Assembly (NCBI GenBank): GCA_902489275.1
Contig: CABTZK010000002.1
Coordinates: 1-64,000 of the forward strand
Direction of reading: 5' to 3'
Length of the DNA stretch: 64,000 nt
From: an uncultured Porphyromonadaceae bacterium
Lineage (GTDB): Bacteria; Bacteroidota; Bacteroidia; Bacteroidales; Muribaculaceae
Numbering within the stretch: position 1 is the stretch's first letter; every line of letters begins with the position of its first letter. This document shows, one piece after another, positions 1-7,899 of this stretch. Both the position numbers and the translations under genes were made by a program. Below the pieces are notes generated by a model, which worked only from the letters and a program-made list of their open reading frames with translations, was not told the origin of the DNA and did not search any database.

Positions 1-2
1 CG

Positions 3-137
3 GCTGCGCTGTTCAGAGAAGGGCGATTCTCGCTTGACGAACTCAAGGCGCAAATGAGGCAGAAGTGCGAGAGCGGGGAAGCCCCAGTGCAATGGATAAG
101 GGAGAGGATAAAGGCCAGGAACGCTCTTTCTTTAGAG
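3..137 (+). other. Open coding-like fragment cut by the window edge
   Basis: From base 3 one forward frame is open without a stop, with mostly G or C at third codon positions up to about base 115. It then runs on in the same frame into the toxin gene at 207. The translated piece (AALFREGRFSLDELKAQ...) is not a family I recognise. The DNA becomes AT-rich after about 120, where the promoter of the toxin lies, so the real upstream gene may end through a lost or displaced stop. Its start is outside the window. Confidence 0.25.
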
Positions 138-153
138 AAAAAACGCGTTTTTG

Positions 154-186
154 TTTGCTTGTATGGAAACTTTTCCTTTATCTTTG
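154..186 (+). promoter_or_regulatory. Promoter of the higBA-like pair
   Basis: TTTG at 154-157 and TATCTTTG at 179-186 are 21 bp apart, matching the Bacteroidetes housekeeping promoter. Transcription would begin near 191, about 16 bases before the toxin ATG at 207, which supports that start over the ATG at 54. Confidence 0.7.
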
Positions 187-206
187 CAGAGTTGAAATTA
201 AATCCA

Positions 207-566
207 ATGAGCGGACGAAGAATTAAGGTTGCATTGATGGACGAGGCAAGGGAGTTTATTTCCTCCTTGCCGGAAAAGGCGCAGAAGAAAATCACCTATA
301 ACATCCTTAGAGTGGAGGGCGGTGAAATAAGCAGGGAACTGTTCAAGAAGCTGGAAAACTCCGATATATGGGAGTTCCGCACGCTCTACAACGGGACGGC
401 CTACCGCCTGTTCGCCTTTTGGGACACAGAAGCAGCGGCGTTGGTAATCGCCACCCACGGGATCATCAAGAAGACGCAGAAAACACCGGGATGCGAGATT
501 GCCAAGGCCGAGGCGTTGAGAAATAAATACTTCAATGATAAAAACAAACAGCTATGGAAAAAATGA
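207..566 (+). CDS. higB: HigB/RelE-like (Gp49 family) toxin of a type II TA pair
   Basis: This 119-residue protein resembles phage Gp49-like HigB toxins, which cleave mRNA on the ribosome. The family pattern is visible: a mid-protein W-E-F-R-T followed by YNGTAYRLFAFWD, then HGIIKKTQKTP and a helix beginning EIAKAEA near the C-terminus. The start at 207 follows a consensus promoter, although the frame is open further upstream. The antitoxin gene overlaps its end by 13 bases, and the toxin-first order is typical of higBA. The pair is probably autoregulated through the antitoxin, but I see no clear operator. Family assignment is firm; catalytic activity is inferred. Confidence 0.85.
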   Translation: MSGRRIKVALMDEAREFISSLPEKAQKKITYNILRVEGGEISRELFKKLENSDIWEFRTLYNGTAYRLFAFWDTEAAALVIATHGIIKKTQKTPGCEIAKAEALRNKYFNDKNKQLWKK

Positions 567-886
567 ACTTAACCCCGCTCAGCGTGGTAGTAGATGAGGT
601 TTGGGGGCCAGTAGGCACGCCCGAGCGCGATGCGATGGAGGCCCGGCTCAAAGAGGATATCCAGGCCTATTTCGTGGGGGAGGCTATCAAGTCAGAAAGG
701 CTCAAGCAGAACCTCACGCAGGAGGAGCTGGGGGCTAAGGTTGGCGTGAAGAAGTCGCAAATATCTAAACTCGAGAGCGGCAAGTGCGTCATCACGCTCC
801 CCACCATGAGCAGGGTGTTCAAGGCGCTGGGATTCGGAACGGCATCCCTTGACCTTGGGGCGGGCGGCAAGGTCGTCCTGTGGTAG
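554..886 (+). CDS. higA: HigA-like antitoxin, XRE-family helix-turn-helix
   Basis: This 110-residue protein has an XRE/Cro-type helix-turn-helix at about residues 42-95 (SERLKQNLTQEELGAK, then KKSQISKLESGK). That fold lets HigA antitoxins bind both their promoter and the toxin. The N-terminal 40 residues are acidic and likely contact the toxin. The ATG at 554 overlaps the toxin gene; an in-frame ATG at 563 is the alternative. Overlap implies translational coupling, so both proteins come from the promoter at 154-186. No recombinase or other mobile-element gene is visible beside the pair. Confidence 0.85.
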   Translation: MEKMNLTPLSVVVDEVWGPVGTPERDAMEARLKEDIQAYFVGEAIKSERLKQNLTQEELGAKVGVKKSQISKLESGKCVITLPTMSRVFKALGFGTASLDLGAGGKVVLW

Positions 887-963
887 CTGGCGCGATGGCT
901 GCGGGTGGATTGCGGTACAAATACGGCACAGATTTGTTTTCAACATGGCAGCCCGTGGCGAGT

Positions 964-1785
964 TTAGCCTTTGTAGGCCAGCGCGGCGCCAAGGGCAGTG
1001 AGATAGACAGCATGGGCAGGCACGTGGAAGCGCACGCCGTAGAGGCTCTCCATCGTGGGGAACACCTCGCGGCACTCGGGCAAGCGCGTCATGTTGCCAA
1101 TGAGCACAAAGTCCTTGATGCCGCTATTGATTGTTGAGAGCACGGCAGCCGAGCCGATGGTCTCCAGCACCATGATGATCAGCCCCTTGGCCACGTCGGC
1201 ATTGTCGACGGGGTTATTGGCCGCCTTGCCAAAGAGCGACGCTGTGGCGTGCATGGGCAGGCCTGGCAAGACCACCTTGCTGATGTCCTGAATTTGGAGG
1301 TTCACTTTCCCGGCATCGCCATGCCTCGCCATCTCGACGAGGTTGGGCACATTGCGCACATTCAGGCACAGGCGCGAGAGCCCTTGCAGCGTGCCTCCCC
1401 CCATGCTGATGCCTCCCGCATGGCTAATGGTGTCGCCGCTCACCTGGACAAGCGTGGTGCCCGTGCCCATCGACACCACCATGATGGGGTCGATTTTCAC
1501 AGCGAATCTTGCGCCCAAGCCATCGGCCTGAAACTCGCCAACCTTGGTGGTGGGAAGGCCGTAGATGGGTGTTTCCACTTCGCTGCTGCCCACGCCGGTG
1601 AGCATGACGTGCTCGATGTCGTCAAGTGAGATGTTGTTGTCGTAGATATACTTCCCAAAAGCGCCAAAAAGCGAGGTGATAGGGTCGGTGGCCGTGATAA
1701 ACATGGGCGATTGCACAACGCCATTGTTTAATCCCACGATTTTGGTGGTGCTGCCCCCAACGTCGATACCAATTACAAGTCCCAT
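964..1785 (-). CDS. coaW: Type II pantothenate kinase
   Basis: The 273-residue product belongs to the ASKHA-fold type II pantothenate kinases, which phosphorylate pantothenate in the first committed step of coenzyme A synthesis. Diagnostic pieces are the N-terminal phosphate loop DVGGSTTK (residues 8-15), TGVGSSEVET near residue 65, MGTGTTLVQ near 105 and the glycine-rich GGISMGGGTLQGLSRL. Length matches bacterial CoaW of Staphylococcus type (about 265 residues). Bacteroidetes more often carry the unrelated type III enzyme CoaX, so this may be the main or an additional enzyme. It is divergent from a glycosyltransferase gene with interleaved promoters. Confidence 0.9.
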   Translation of the reverse strand: MGLVIGIDVGGSTTKIVGLNNGVVQSPMFITATDPITSLFGAFGKYIYDNNISLDDIEHVMLTGVGSSEVETPIYGLPTTKVGEFQADGLGARFAVKIDPIMVVSMGTGTTLVQVSGDTISHAGGISMGGGTLQGLSRLCLNVRNVPNLVEMARHGDAGKVNLQIQDISKVVLPGLPMHATASLFGKAANNPVDNADVAKGLIIMVLETIGSAAVLSTINSGIKDFVLIGNMTRLPECREVFPTMESLYGVRFHVPAHAVYLTALGAALAYKG

Positions 1786-1822
1786 GATTCAGAAACGTAG
1801 GTTACCGTTACAAATATCGGCA

Positions 1823-1854
1823 CAAAATTACTGTATTCTTGCTGAATTTACAAA
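1823..1854 (-). promoter_or_regulatory. Promoter of coaW
   Basis: On the minus strand TTTG (complement of 1851-1854) and TAATTTTG (complement of 1823-1830) are 20 bp apart. It interleaves with the divergent promoter at 1838-1869, so the two polymerase sites probably exclude each other. Confidence 0.7.
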
Positions 1855-1869
1855 ATAAAATTAACTTTG
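1838..1869 (+). promoter_or_regulatory. Promoter of the glycosyltransferase gene
   Basis: CTTG at 1838-1841 and TAACTTTG at 1862-1869 are 20 bp apart. The inferred transcript has a leader of about 20 bases before the ATG at 1896. Confidence 0.65.
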
Positions 1870-1895
1870 CAGCGTTTTTACGACTTAAGAACGCC

Positions 1896-3044
1896 ATGTT
1901 GAGCATCAGCATTGTCATAGTGAGCTACCGTGTGAAATTCTTTCTTGAGCAAACCCTCAGGGCTGTCCAGGAGGCGCTTGACGTGCACACAGCTCGCGAG
2001 GAGGGCTCGGCGCAGCCTTTTGGCTACGAGATCATGGTGGTCGACAACCACTCGGGCGACGACACGGTGCCCTTTGTGAAAGCGCGGTTTCCTCACGTGA
2101 AATTCATTGAGAACAAAGACAATGTGGGCTTTGCGCGAGCCAATAACCAGGCCATCATGCAAGCCCGTGGCGAGTACACGATCATCCTGAACCCCGACAC
2201 CATCGTCACGCCGCAGTGCATTGGCGACTGCATGGCATGGATGAGAAGTCACCCCGAGTGTGGCGCGATAGGGCTGCGCATGGTGGACGGCAACGGCCAT
2301 TTCCTGCCCGAGTCGAAGCGCGCTTTTCCCACTCCGTGGGTATCGTTTTGCAAAATCTTTGGCCTGTCGAAGATTTTCCCCAGGTCGCGGTGGTTTGCCA
2401 AATACCACTTGCGCTTCCTGAGCGAGGACGAGCCCCATGCCGTCGACATTCTCTCGGGCGCCTGCATGTTTTGCCGCACCAGCCTGCTGCAACGCATCCA
2501 CGGCTTCGACGAGGACTTTTTCATGTATGGCGAGGACATCGACCTCTCCTACCGCATCACGAGAGAGGGCTACCGCAATTTCTACCTCCCGGTCAGCATG
2601 CTGCACTACAAGGGCGAGAGCACCAAGAAAGACTCGGTGCGCTACGTGCGCGTTTTCTATCAAGCCATGCTCATCTTCTATCGCAAGCACTTCCCTGGCT
2701 TCGGGCGCGTGATGTACCCGTTCATCAAGTTAGGCGTGTGGGGGCGCCAGTCGCTGGCCATGGCCTGCCGCCACAGCCAGGGCAAGGGGCAGCCTTCCGA
2801 TTGCCGGGCAGGGTGGGTCATCCTGTCGCAACACCCGCAAGAAGTGGCGCGCGTGGCCCGTGTTCAAACCTACTCAACCGCGATTCCCCCGTCGGGCACA
2901 GCCCACGTGCTACTCGACGACGCCTCGCTCAACTACCAGCAAATTGTCGACACTATCGACAAGCATGCGCGCAAAGGGCTGTTCTTCCATATCTTCTCCA
3001 GCCGCAACGGCATCGTCATTTCCCCTAAAATGTGCTTTTCATGA
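1896..3044 (+). CDS. Family 2 glycosyltransferase, rhamnosyltransferase-like
   Basis: This 382-residue GT-A fold enzyme transfers a sugar from a nucleotide donor, probably during surface polysaccharide or O-antigen synthesis. Visible motifs are IVIVSYRV at the N-terminus, VVDNHSGD (residues 48-55), NVGFARANN (76-84), the metal-binding LNPDT (98-102) and the acceptor-side GEDIDLSYR (212-220). This pattern is that of WcaE/rhamnosyltransferase-type GT2 proteins. After about residue 275 there is a roughly 100-residue C-terminal extension I cannot assign. There is no N-terminal membrane segment. The stop overlaps the next gene's start (ATGA), so both are translated together. The ATG at 1896 fits the promoter better than upstream starts. 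Confidence 0.85.
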   Translation: MLSISIVIVSYRVKFFLEQTLRAVQEALDVHTAREEGSAQPFGYEIMVVDNHSGDDTVPFVKARFPHVKFIENKDNVGFARANNQAIMQARGEYTIILNPDTIVTPQCIGDCMAWMRSHPECGAIGLRMVDGNGHFLPESKRAFPTPWVSFCKIFGLSKIFPRSRWFAKYHLRFLSEDEPHAVDILSGACMFCRTSLLQRIHGFDEDFFMYGEDIDLSYRITREGYRNFYLPVSMLHYKGESTKKDSVRYVRVFYQAMLIFYRKHFPGFGRVMYPFIKLGVWGRQSLAMACRHSQGKGQPSDCRAGWVILSQHPQEVARVARVQTYSTAIPPSGTAHVLLDDASLNYQQIVDTIDKHARKGLFFHIFSSRNGIVISPKMCFS

Positions 3045-3565
3045 GCGACTTGATTTCCAATAGCATCGTGGCGCTGCGCGCCATGGAGCCCACCGACCTT
3101 GACTTGCTCTACAAGTGGGAAAACGACACACGCCTGTGGACTGTGAGCAACACCATAGCCCCCTACTCGCGCGAGACGCTGTGGAAATACCTGCAATCGA
3201 GCGGCGACGACTTCTACACCACGCGCCAGTTGCGGCTCATGGTCACCCATGTGGGCACACGAGAGGCCATCGGCACTGTCGATTTCATGAATTTCAATCC
3301 AGTGTGCAGCAGGGCCGAACTTGGGCTATTCATTGCTCCGAGCCATCAGCATCAAGGGTTTGGGGCGGCCGCCATCGATGTCGTCAAGAATTATGCCCGC
3401 AACGGCATCGGCCTGCGCCAGGTCTACGTCCTTATCCCCGTGGACAACACCCGCTGCACCAGCCTCTTTGACCAAAGCGGCTTCCAGCGCTGCGGCATCT
3501 TGAAATCGTGGATGCGCCAAGGCCACGCCTACCAGGACGTGGTGGTGATGCAATACTTGTTTTAG
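3041..3565 (+). CDS. GNAT-family N-acetyltransferase (RimJ/RimL type)
   Basis: The 174-residue product has the GNAT fold that uses acetyl-CoA to acetylate an amine. The opening (IVALRAMEPTDLDLLYKWEND) is typical of the RimJ/RimL/SpeG branch, and the acetyl-CoA pyrophosphate loop appears as QHQGFGAA at residues 103-110. The start ATG overlaps the preceding stop by four bases; a GTG nine bases earlier is possible but less likely. Coupling to a glycosyltransferase suggests that the substrate may be an amino sugar or a surface-glycan intermediate, which is inference. It converges on the TonB receptor gene, with only 14 bases between the two ends. Confidence 0.8.
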   Translation: MSDLISNSIVALRAMEPTDLDLLYKWENDTRLWTVSNTIAPYSRETLWKYLQSSGDDFYTTRQLRLMVTHVGTREAIGTVDFMNFNPVCSRAELGLFIAPSHQHQGFGAAAIDVVKNYARNGIGLRQVYVLIPVDNTRCTSLFDQSGFQRCGILKSWMRQGHAYQDVVVMQYLF

Positions 3566-3579
3566 AGACGGGCAGGCTT

Positions 3580-5988
3580 TTAGAACGTCAGGGTGACGCG
3601 GGCGTTGATTTGCCGGCGCGTCAAGTAATTGGGAACGGCATACTGGAAGTTGTTCACATCGGTCACCCAGTAGTAACTGCTCACATTGCTAATGTCCATC
3701 AAGTTAAACACGTCAATCCCCAGCCAAATGCTCTTGAACTTGCTCAAGAAGCCATCGTGGGGCTTGTGGTCCTTGCCCACGAGCTCATAGCTCAAACCCG
3801 CGTCGAGGCGCTTGTAGGCAGGCTGGCGGAAGTAGCCATCGGCTCGGGTGCGGTTGGGGGCTGTGGTGGGCAATCCGTCGCTCAGCACCCCCTTGAGGCT
3901 AAACTTGAAGCGGGGATTGTTGGGGAAATAGTCGGTGAAGAACAGCGCCATGCTGTAGCGTTGCCCCGTGGGCAATGGCACTTTCACGCCATGGAGGTTC
4001 TCGCTGGTTTTCATGAACGAGAGACTGACCCACGAGTCGGTTCCCTCGACAAACTGTCCAAATAGTTTCATGTCGATGCCCGCAATCCAGCCCTTGCTGG
4101 AATTATAGCCCGAATAGACCAGCTTGAGGTTATCGACCTCGTAGGGGACAAGGTTGTCGAGTTTCTTGTAATAGATTTCGGTCGTGAGCTTGAAAGAGCG
4201 GCTCACCGCACGGAACGTGTAGTCGCCGCCGGCAATGAAGTGGATGCTGCGCTGGCTCTTGATGCCGTGATTCAAGCCGATGTAGGCATTGCCAATCGAG
4301 TCAAGCATGAGCACCCGGTATTCCTTGTAGAACGGCTGCTGATAGTAGATTCCGCCCGCCAAGCGGAGCGACAAGTTGGTGTGTCTGCCGGGCACAAACC
4401 CCAGGCTGAACCGGGGCGAGAACAGGGTTTCCTTGTTAAAGTCCCAATGCGAGAGCCGCGCGCCGGCGTTGACCGAGAGCACTCCCGCATCCATGTAGAG
4501 TTTCCAGGTGTCTTGCAGATAGGCAGCCCACCGCGAGGTGTTCACATCGTTTTTTGAGCTTTGGCTGTAGATCACATTCACCTCTCCATCGACGTGCGGC
4601 AGCGAGTAGCCCGCCGAGTCGCGCCATTGCCACTCGCGGCTGCGGTCGTAAATGTCGTCCTTGCGATAAGAGAAGCCATAAGAGAAATTATTGTGACCGA
4701 TGCCGGCATTGCCTTTGAAGGCAAGCGTATTGACATTGATTTTCAAACGATTGCGCGCATGCTCGTGATATTTTCCAACGCCCAGTTCCCCACCTTGCGC
4801 ATGCGCACCCGTTGTGCCGGCCTCATCGAGCCAATACTCGCCATGCACATCATAGGTGACCAGCTCGTTGGTCTGGTAGGCCGACCCCAGGAGCGTGAAA
4901 TCGATTGACTTGTTCAATTTGTAGTTAAACGTGAGCGCGCCAAAGTAGGTGTAGAACTTGTCTTTCTCTTGACCGTCGAAATAGACCTTGAATGACTTGG
5001 CATTGGTCGACGTTCCGAAACGCGTCTCGCGATCCTCGGGGGTAAAGCGGTAGTCGTTGAGCGCCATGTTGCCCAAAAAGGAAATTTTGATTTTCTTCAT
5101 GGGCTTGAAGGTCATGAACGCCTGGTAGTCGAAATATTTTGGGTCGTACTCCCCTTTTGAGTCCATGGAGCCGAGCAGCGAGGAGTTGCGCTTGTAGCGA
5201 GCGCCCTGCAGCATGGTGAATTTCCCCGATGAAGCGCCCAGCGAGAAACCGCCGCCTTGCAAGCTACCCGAGAGTGAGCCCTCAAACGCCTCGGGCTCCC
5301 TGTAGGCAATATCGAGCACTGACGACATCTTGTCGGTGTACTCGGCATCAAAGCCGCCCGTCGAGAACTTGATGCCTTGCACCATGCTGGGGTTAATCAC
5401 GCTCAATCCCTCTTGCTGGCCGCTGGTGATGAGTTGCGGGCGGATGACCTCGATGCCGTTGATGTAGACGCAGTTCTCGTCGTAACTGCCTCCGCGCACC
5501 ATGTACTGGGAACTCATTTCGTTTTTCTGGCTCACCCCGGCCTGTGTGGCCACTAAGCTCTCCACGCTGCCTCCGCTGGCATCGGGCATGATTTTGATTT
5601 GGTCGGCCTTGATGTCCTGCATGGTGTTGGTCTGCTTCTTGAAGTCGGTGACCGTCACCTCGTTGAGCACGATGTGGCTGCTGTAGAGTCTTGGGCTGAT
5701 GTTGATCGTGCCCGTGGGCTTCACCAGCTGGCGCCTGACCTTGCCATAGCCCATGCAAGAGAACTCCACCACCACCGTGTCGGCGGTGGGCACGCTCAAG
5801 TCATACTGGCCCTTGAGATTGGTGTTGGTGCCAATGGCGGTGCCCACAATGGCCACGCGGGCAAACTCGATGGGCTTGTCTTGCTCGTCGACCACCTTGC
5901 CTGTGAGCTTGAATTGCGCCACCGCCTGCAGCGCGCCCATGAGGCAGGCCGCAAGCCACAATATCTTGAAAATCCTGTTTTTTGTCAT
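3580..5988 (-). CDS. TonB-dependent outer-membrane receptor
   Basis: This 802-residue protein has a signal peptide (KILWLAACLMGALQAVAQ), then a CarboxypepD_reg-like domain at about residues 20-100 (LTGKVVDEQDKPIEFARV), a plug domain at about 105-225 (DASGGSVESLVATQAGV, then MVRGGSYDENCVYINGIEV) and a 22-strand-type barrel ending in aromatic Phe (INARVTLTF). It is shorter than SusC proteins (about 1000 residues) and no SusD lies nearby, so an iron-siderophore, cobalamin or peptide ligand is as likely as a glycan. The start at 5988 is chosen because the signal peptide begins there. It follows lptB after about 175 bases and may share its transcript. Confidence 0.85.
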   Translation of the reverse strand: MTKNRIFKILWLAACLMGALQAVAQFKLTGKVVDEQDKPIEFARVAIVGTAIGTNTNLKGQYDLSVPTADTVVVEFSCMGYGKVRRQLVKPTGTINISPRLYSSHIVLNEVTVTDFKKQTNTMQDIKADQIKIMPDASGGSVESLVATQAGVSQKNEMSSQYMVRGGSYDENCVYINGIEVIRPQLITSGQQEGLSVINPSMVQGIKFSTGGFDAEYTDKMSSVLDIAYREPEAFEGSLSGSLQGGGFSLGASSGKFTMLQGARYKRNSSLLGSMDSKGEYDPKYFDYQAFMTFKPMKKIKISFLGNMALNDYRFTPEDRETRFGTSTNAKSFKVYFDGQEKDKFYTYFGALTFNYKLNKSIDFTLLGSAYQTNELVTYDVHGEYWLDEAGTTGAHAQGGELGVGKYHEHARNRLKINVNTLAFKGNAGIGHNNFSYGFSYRKDDIYDRSREWQWRDSAGYSLPHVDGEVNVIYSQSSKNDVNTSRWAAYLQDTWKLYMDAGVLSVNAGARLSHWDFNKETLFSPRFSLGFVPGRHTNLSLRLAGGIYYQQPFYKEYRVLMLDSIGNAYIGLNHGIKSQRSIHFIAGGDYTFRAVSRSFKLTTEIYYKKLDNLVPYEVDNLKLVYSGYNSSKGWIAGIDMKLFGQFVEGTDSWVSLSFMKTSENLHGVKVPLPTGQRYSMALFFTDYFPNNPRFKFSLKGVLSDGLPTTAPNRTRADGYFRQPAYKRLDAGLSYELVGKDHKPHDGFLSKFKSIWLGIDVFNLMDISNVSSYYWVTDVNNFQYAVPNYLTRRQINARVTLTF

Positions 5989-6163
5989 CAATATCCAACT
6001 TTTTGGCCGTTGGGGCTCGACATCACCGGCTTCGAGGCTCACGCCGATGCCGTGACTGGTCCCACTCTTCATCTATTAACGCAAAAAAACGCGTTTCAGT
6101 ATAACCTTGACGAAAAAAGTGACCTTTTGGCGGCAGGCTTCGCGCGCCCAAGGGAGAAAGGCG

Positions 6164-7021
6164 CTAATTGAAGTTTTTCCTGCGGAACACAAAGTTTCGC
6201 CCCAGGTACTTCTCGCGCACGACGGGATTGTCGGCTAAGTCCTCACTACTGCCCTGGAACAAGATCTTGCCCTCGAAGAGCAAGTAGGCGCGGTCGGTGA
6301 TGCTCAGTGTCTCGGGGGCGTTGTGGTCGGTGATGAGGATGCCGATGTTTTTAGACTTCAAGCGGTAGACAATGCTTTGGATGTCCTCCACGGCGATAGG
6401 GTCGACCCCGGCAAAGGGCTCATCGAGCATGATGAAGCGGGGGTTGATGGCCAAGCAGCGCGCGATCTCGCAACGGCGGCGCTCGCCGCCCGAGAGGCGG
6501 TTGCCCAAGTTCTTGCGCACTTTCTCCAAGTGAAACTCGGCAATGAGCTCCTCAAGCCTGTCGCGCTGGCGCTCGGGAGAGATTCCCGTCATCTCCAGCA
6601 CGAGCTTGATGTTGTTTTCCACCGTGAGGCTGCGAAACACCGAAGCCTCCTGCGGCAAGTAGCCAATGCCTAACTTGGCGCGCTTGTAGACGGGCAATTT
6701 GGTGATTTCCACATCGTTGAGAAACACGCGGCCCTCGTTGGGCGTCACCAATCCTGTGGTCATGTAGAACGTGGTGGTTTTGCCGGCGCCATTGGGCCCG
6801 AGCAAGCCCACGATCTCGCCCTGGCGCACGTCGATCGACACGTGATTGGCCACCGTGCGCTGGCGGTATTTCTTCACCAGGTTGTCGGTGCGCAGCACGA
6901 GTTGCCCCGCCTCGCCGGCCTGGTGCAACTTCTCCACAGCCTCCTTGGCGCTTTTCCTTGTCTTCGTTGTTGACGGTTGTGCAGGTCGGCTGACGCTATT
7001 TTCAATGTCTTCCATAACCAT
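6164..7021 (-). CDS. lptB: LPS export ABC transporter ATP-binding protein LptB
   Basis: LptB powers extraction of lipopolysaccharide from the inner membrane together with LptF/LptG. The protein (285 residues from the first ATG, 283 from the second) shows Walker A GPNGAGKTT, the Q-loop in GIGYLPQEASVFRSLT, signature LSGGERRR, Walker B FIMLDEPFAGVDP and the H-loop ITDHNAPETL. All of these are characteristic of LptB rather than of other ABC ATPases. About 40 residues precede the normal start of the family, rich in Lys, Thr and Ala, a tail I cannot explain. It begins 11 bases after the end of the uridine kinase gene, so the two are co-transcribed. Confidence 0.93.
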   Translation of the reverse strand: MVMEDIENSVSRPAQPSTTKTRKSAKEAVEKLHQAGEAGQLVLRTDNLVKKYRQRTVANHVSIDVRQGEIVGLLGPNGAGKTTTFYMTTGLVTPNEGRVFLNDVEITKLPVYKRAKLGIGYLPQEASVFRSLTVENNIKLVLEMTGISPERQRDRLEELIAEFHLEKVRKNLGNRLSGGERRRCEIARCLAINPRFIMLDEPFAGVDPIAVEDIQSIVYRLKSKNIGILITDHNAPETLSITDRAYLLFEGKILFQGSSEDLADNPVVREKYLGRNFVFRRKNFN

Positions 7022-7032
7022 TCATCCTCATG

Positions 7033-7638
7033 TTAGAGATGACTTTTGATGTAGTCGGTGAGCAGGTGAATCGCCACTTCGTTATCGCCTCCCTCGGGCA
7101 CGATGATGTCGGCGTGTTTCTTCGCCGGCTCAATGTGAAGCAGGTGCATGGGCTTGAGCACCTTCTCGTAGCGGTCGATCACCATCTGTGGCGTGCGTCC
7201 TCGCTCAATGCAATCCCGGGAAATCACGCGGATGAGGCGGTCGTCGGCATCGGCATCGACAAACACCTTGATATCCATCATCTTGCGCATATCGGGGTCG
7301 CTAAACACCAGGATGCCCTCAATGATTACCACCTCGTGGGGCTCCATGTGAATGGTCTCCTTCTTGCGCGAGCAAGTGAGGTAGTCATAAGTGGGCATCT
7401 CAATCGGCTTGCCCTGCTTGAGCGCTCTGAGGTGCTCAAGCAGCAAGGGCCAGTCGAAAGCGGCAGGCTCGTCAAAGTTGATGTTCTGGCGCTCATCGGC
7501 AGGAACATGGCTGGAGTCCTTGTAATAGTTGTCTTGGGAAATCACACCCACTTCGCCTTGAGGAAGGCGATTCGTGATTTTGCGCACGACTGTAGTCTTG
7601 CCCGAGCCCGTTCCACCCGCTATACCAATGATAAACAT
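7033..7638 (-). CDS. udk: Uridine kinase
   Basis: The 201-residue product phosphorylates uridine and cytidine to UMP and CMP in pyrimidine salvage. It has the P-loop GGTGSGKTT at residues 8-16, SQDNYYKD (substrate-contact segment), NFDEPAAFDWPLL and the IIEGILVF and RDCIERGRT (lid) motifs of Udk/phosphoribulokinase-like enzymes. Length is standard for bacterial Udk (about 205-215). It is the first gene of a udk-lptB unit; a minus-strand promoter lies about 70 bases upstream. Confidence 0.95.
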   Translation of the reverse strand: MFIIGIAGGTGSGKTTVVRKITNRLPQGEVGVISQDNYYKDSSHVPADERQNINFDEPAAFDWPLLLEHLRALKQGKPIEMPTYDYLTCSRKKETIHMEPHEVVIIEGILVFSDPDMRKMMDIKVFVDADADDRLIRVISRDCIERGRTPQMVIDRYEKVLKPMHLLHIEPAKKHADIIVPEGGDNEVAIHLLTDYIKSHL

Positions 7639-7706
7639 AGACTTAAGTGATTTTAAGAGGTTCTATTTTGTCGATGCGCTCTCGGATGCTCCGAAAAAAC
7701 ATCTTA

Positions 7707-7714
7707 CAAAGGTA
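7707..7714 (-). promoter_or_regulatory. Probable -7 element of udk
   Basis: Minus-strand TACCTTTG matches the -7 consensus. The upstream element is only approximate (CTTG, spacing 22). The leader before the udk ATG would be about 60 bases. Confidence 0.45.
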
Positions 7715-7784
7715 ATTCTTTTCTCCGAAACACCAGCAAGCGATGCAGCAATTTTTGAAAAAGAATGCTGGGCATCGACTCATT

Positions 7785-7829
7785 GCAGCCTTGCATGAGC
7801 ATCTTTACTTGATGCCCGTGCAAGGCTGC
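7785..7829. terminator. Long hairpin between udk and the secreted-protein gene
   Basis: GCAGCCTTGCA (7785-7795) is repeated inverted at 7819-7829, and inside it GCATC (7799-7803) pairs with GATGC (7811-7815). Stem plus inner stem gives 16 pairs around a 7-base loop. No U-run follows on either strand, so it may be a processing site or a terminator of an unusual type for the minus-strand gene ending at 7900. Confidence 0.5.
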
Positions 7830-7899
7830 ACTTCGAGACATTGGGATATGGCGACGCGCGTTGCGTCACGATGCCGGCAACGGCCGCGAGCGGCCCCTG

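Noticed and set aside
1..900. TA pair as part of an integrated element
   Set aside because: No recombinase, attachment repeat or mobilisation gene is visible; the window edge prevents a conclusion.
1878..2690. Minus-strand frame opposite the glycosyltransferase
   Set aside because: His/Val-rich composition typical of antisense shadows; no motif.
3580..5988. TonB receptor as SusC of a polysaccharide utilisation locus
   Set aside because: Too short for SusC, and no SusD or glycosidase is adjacent.
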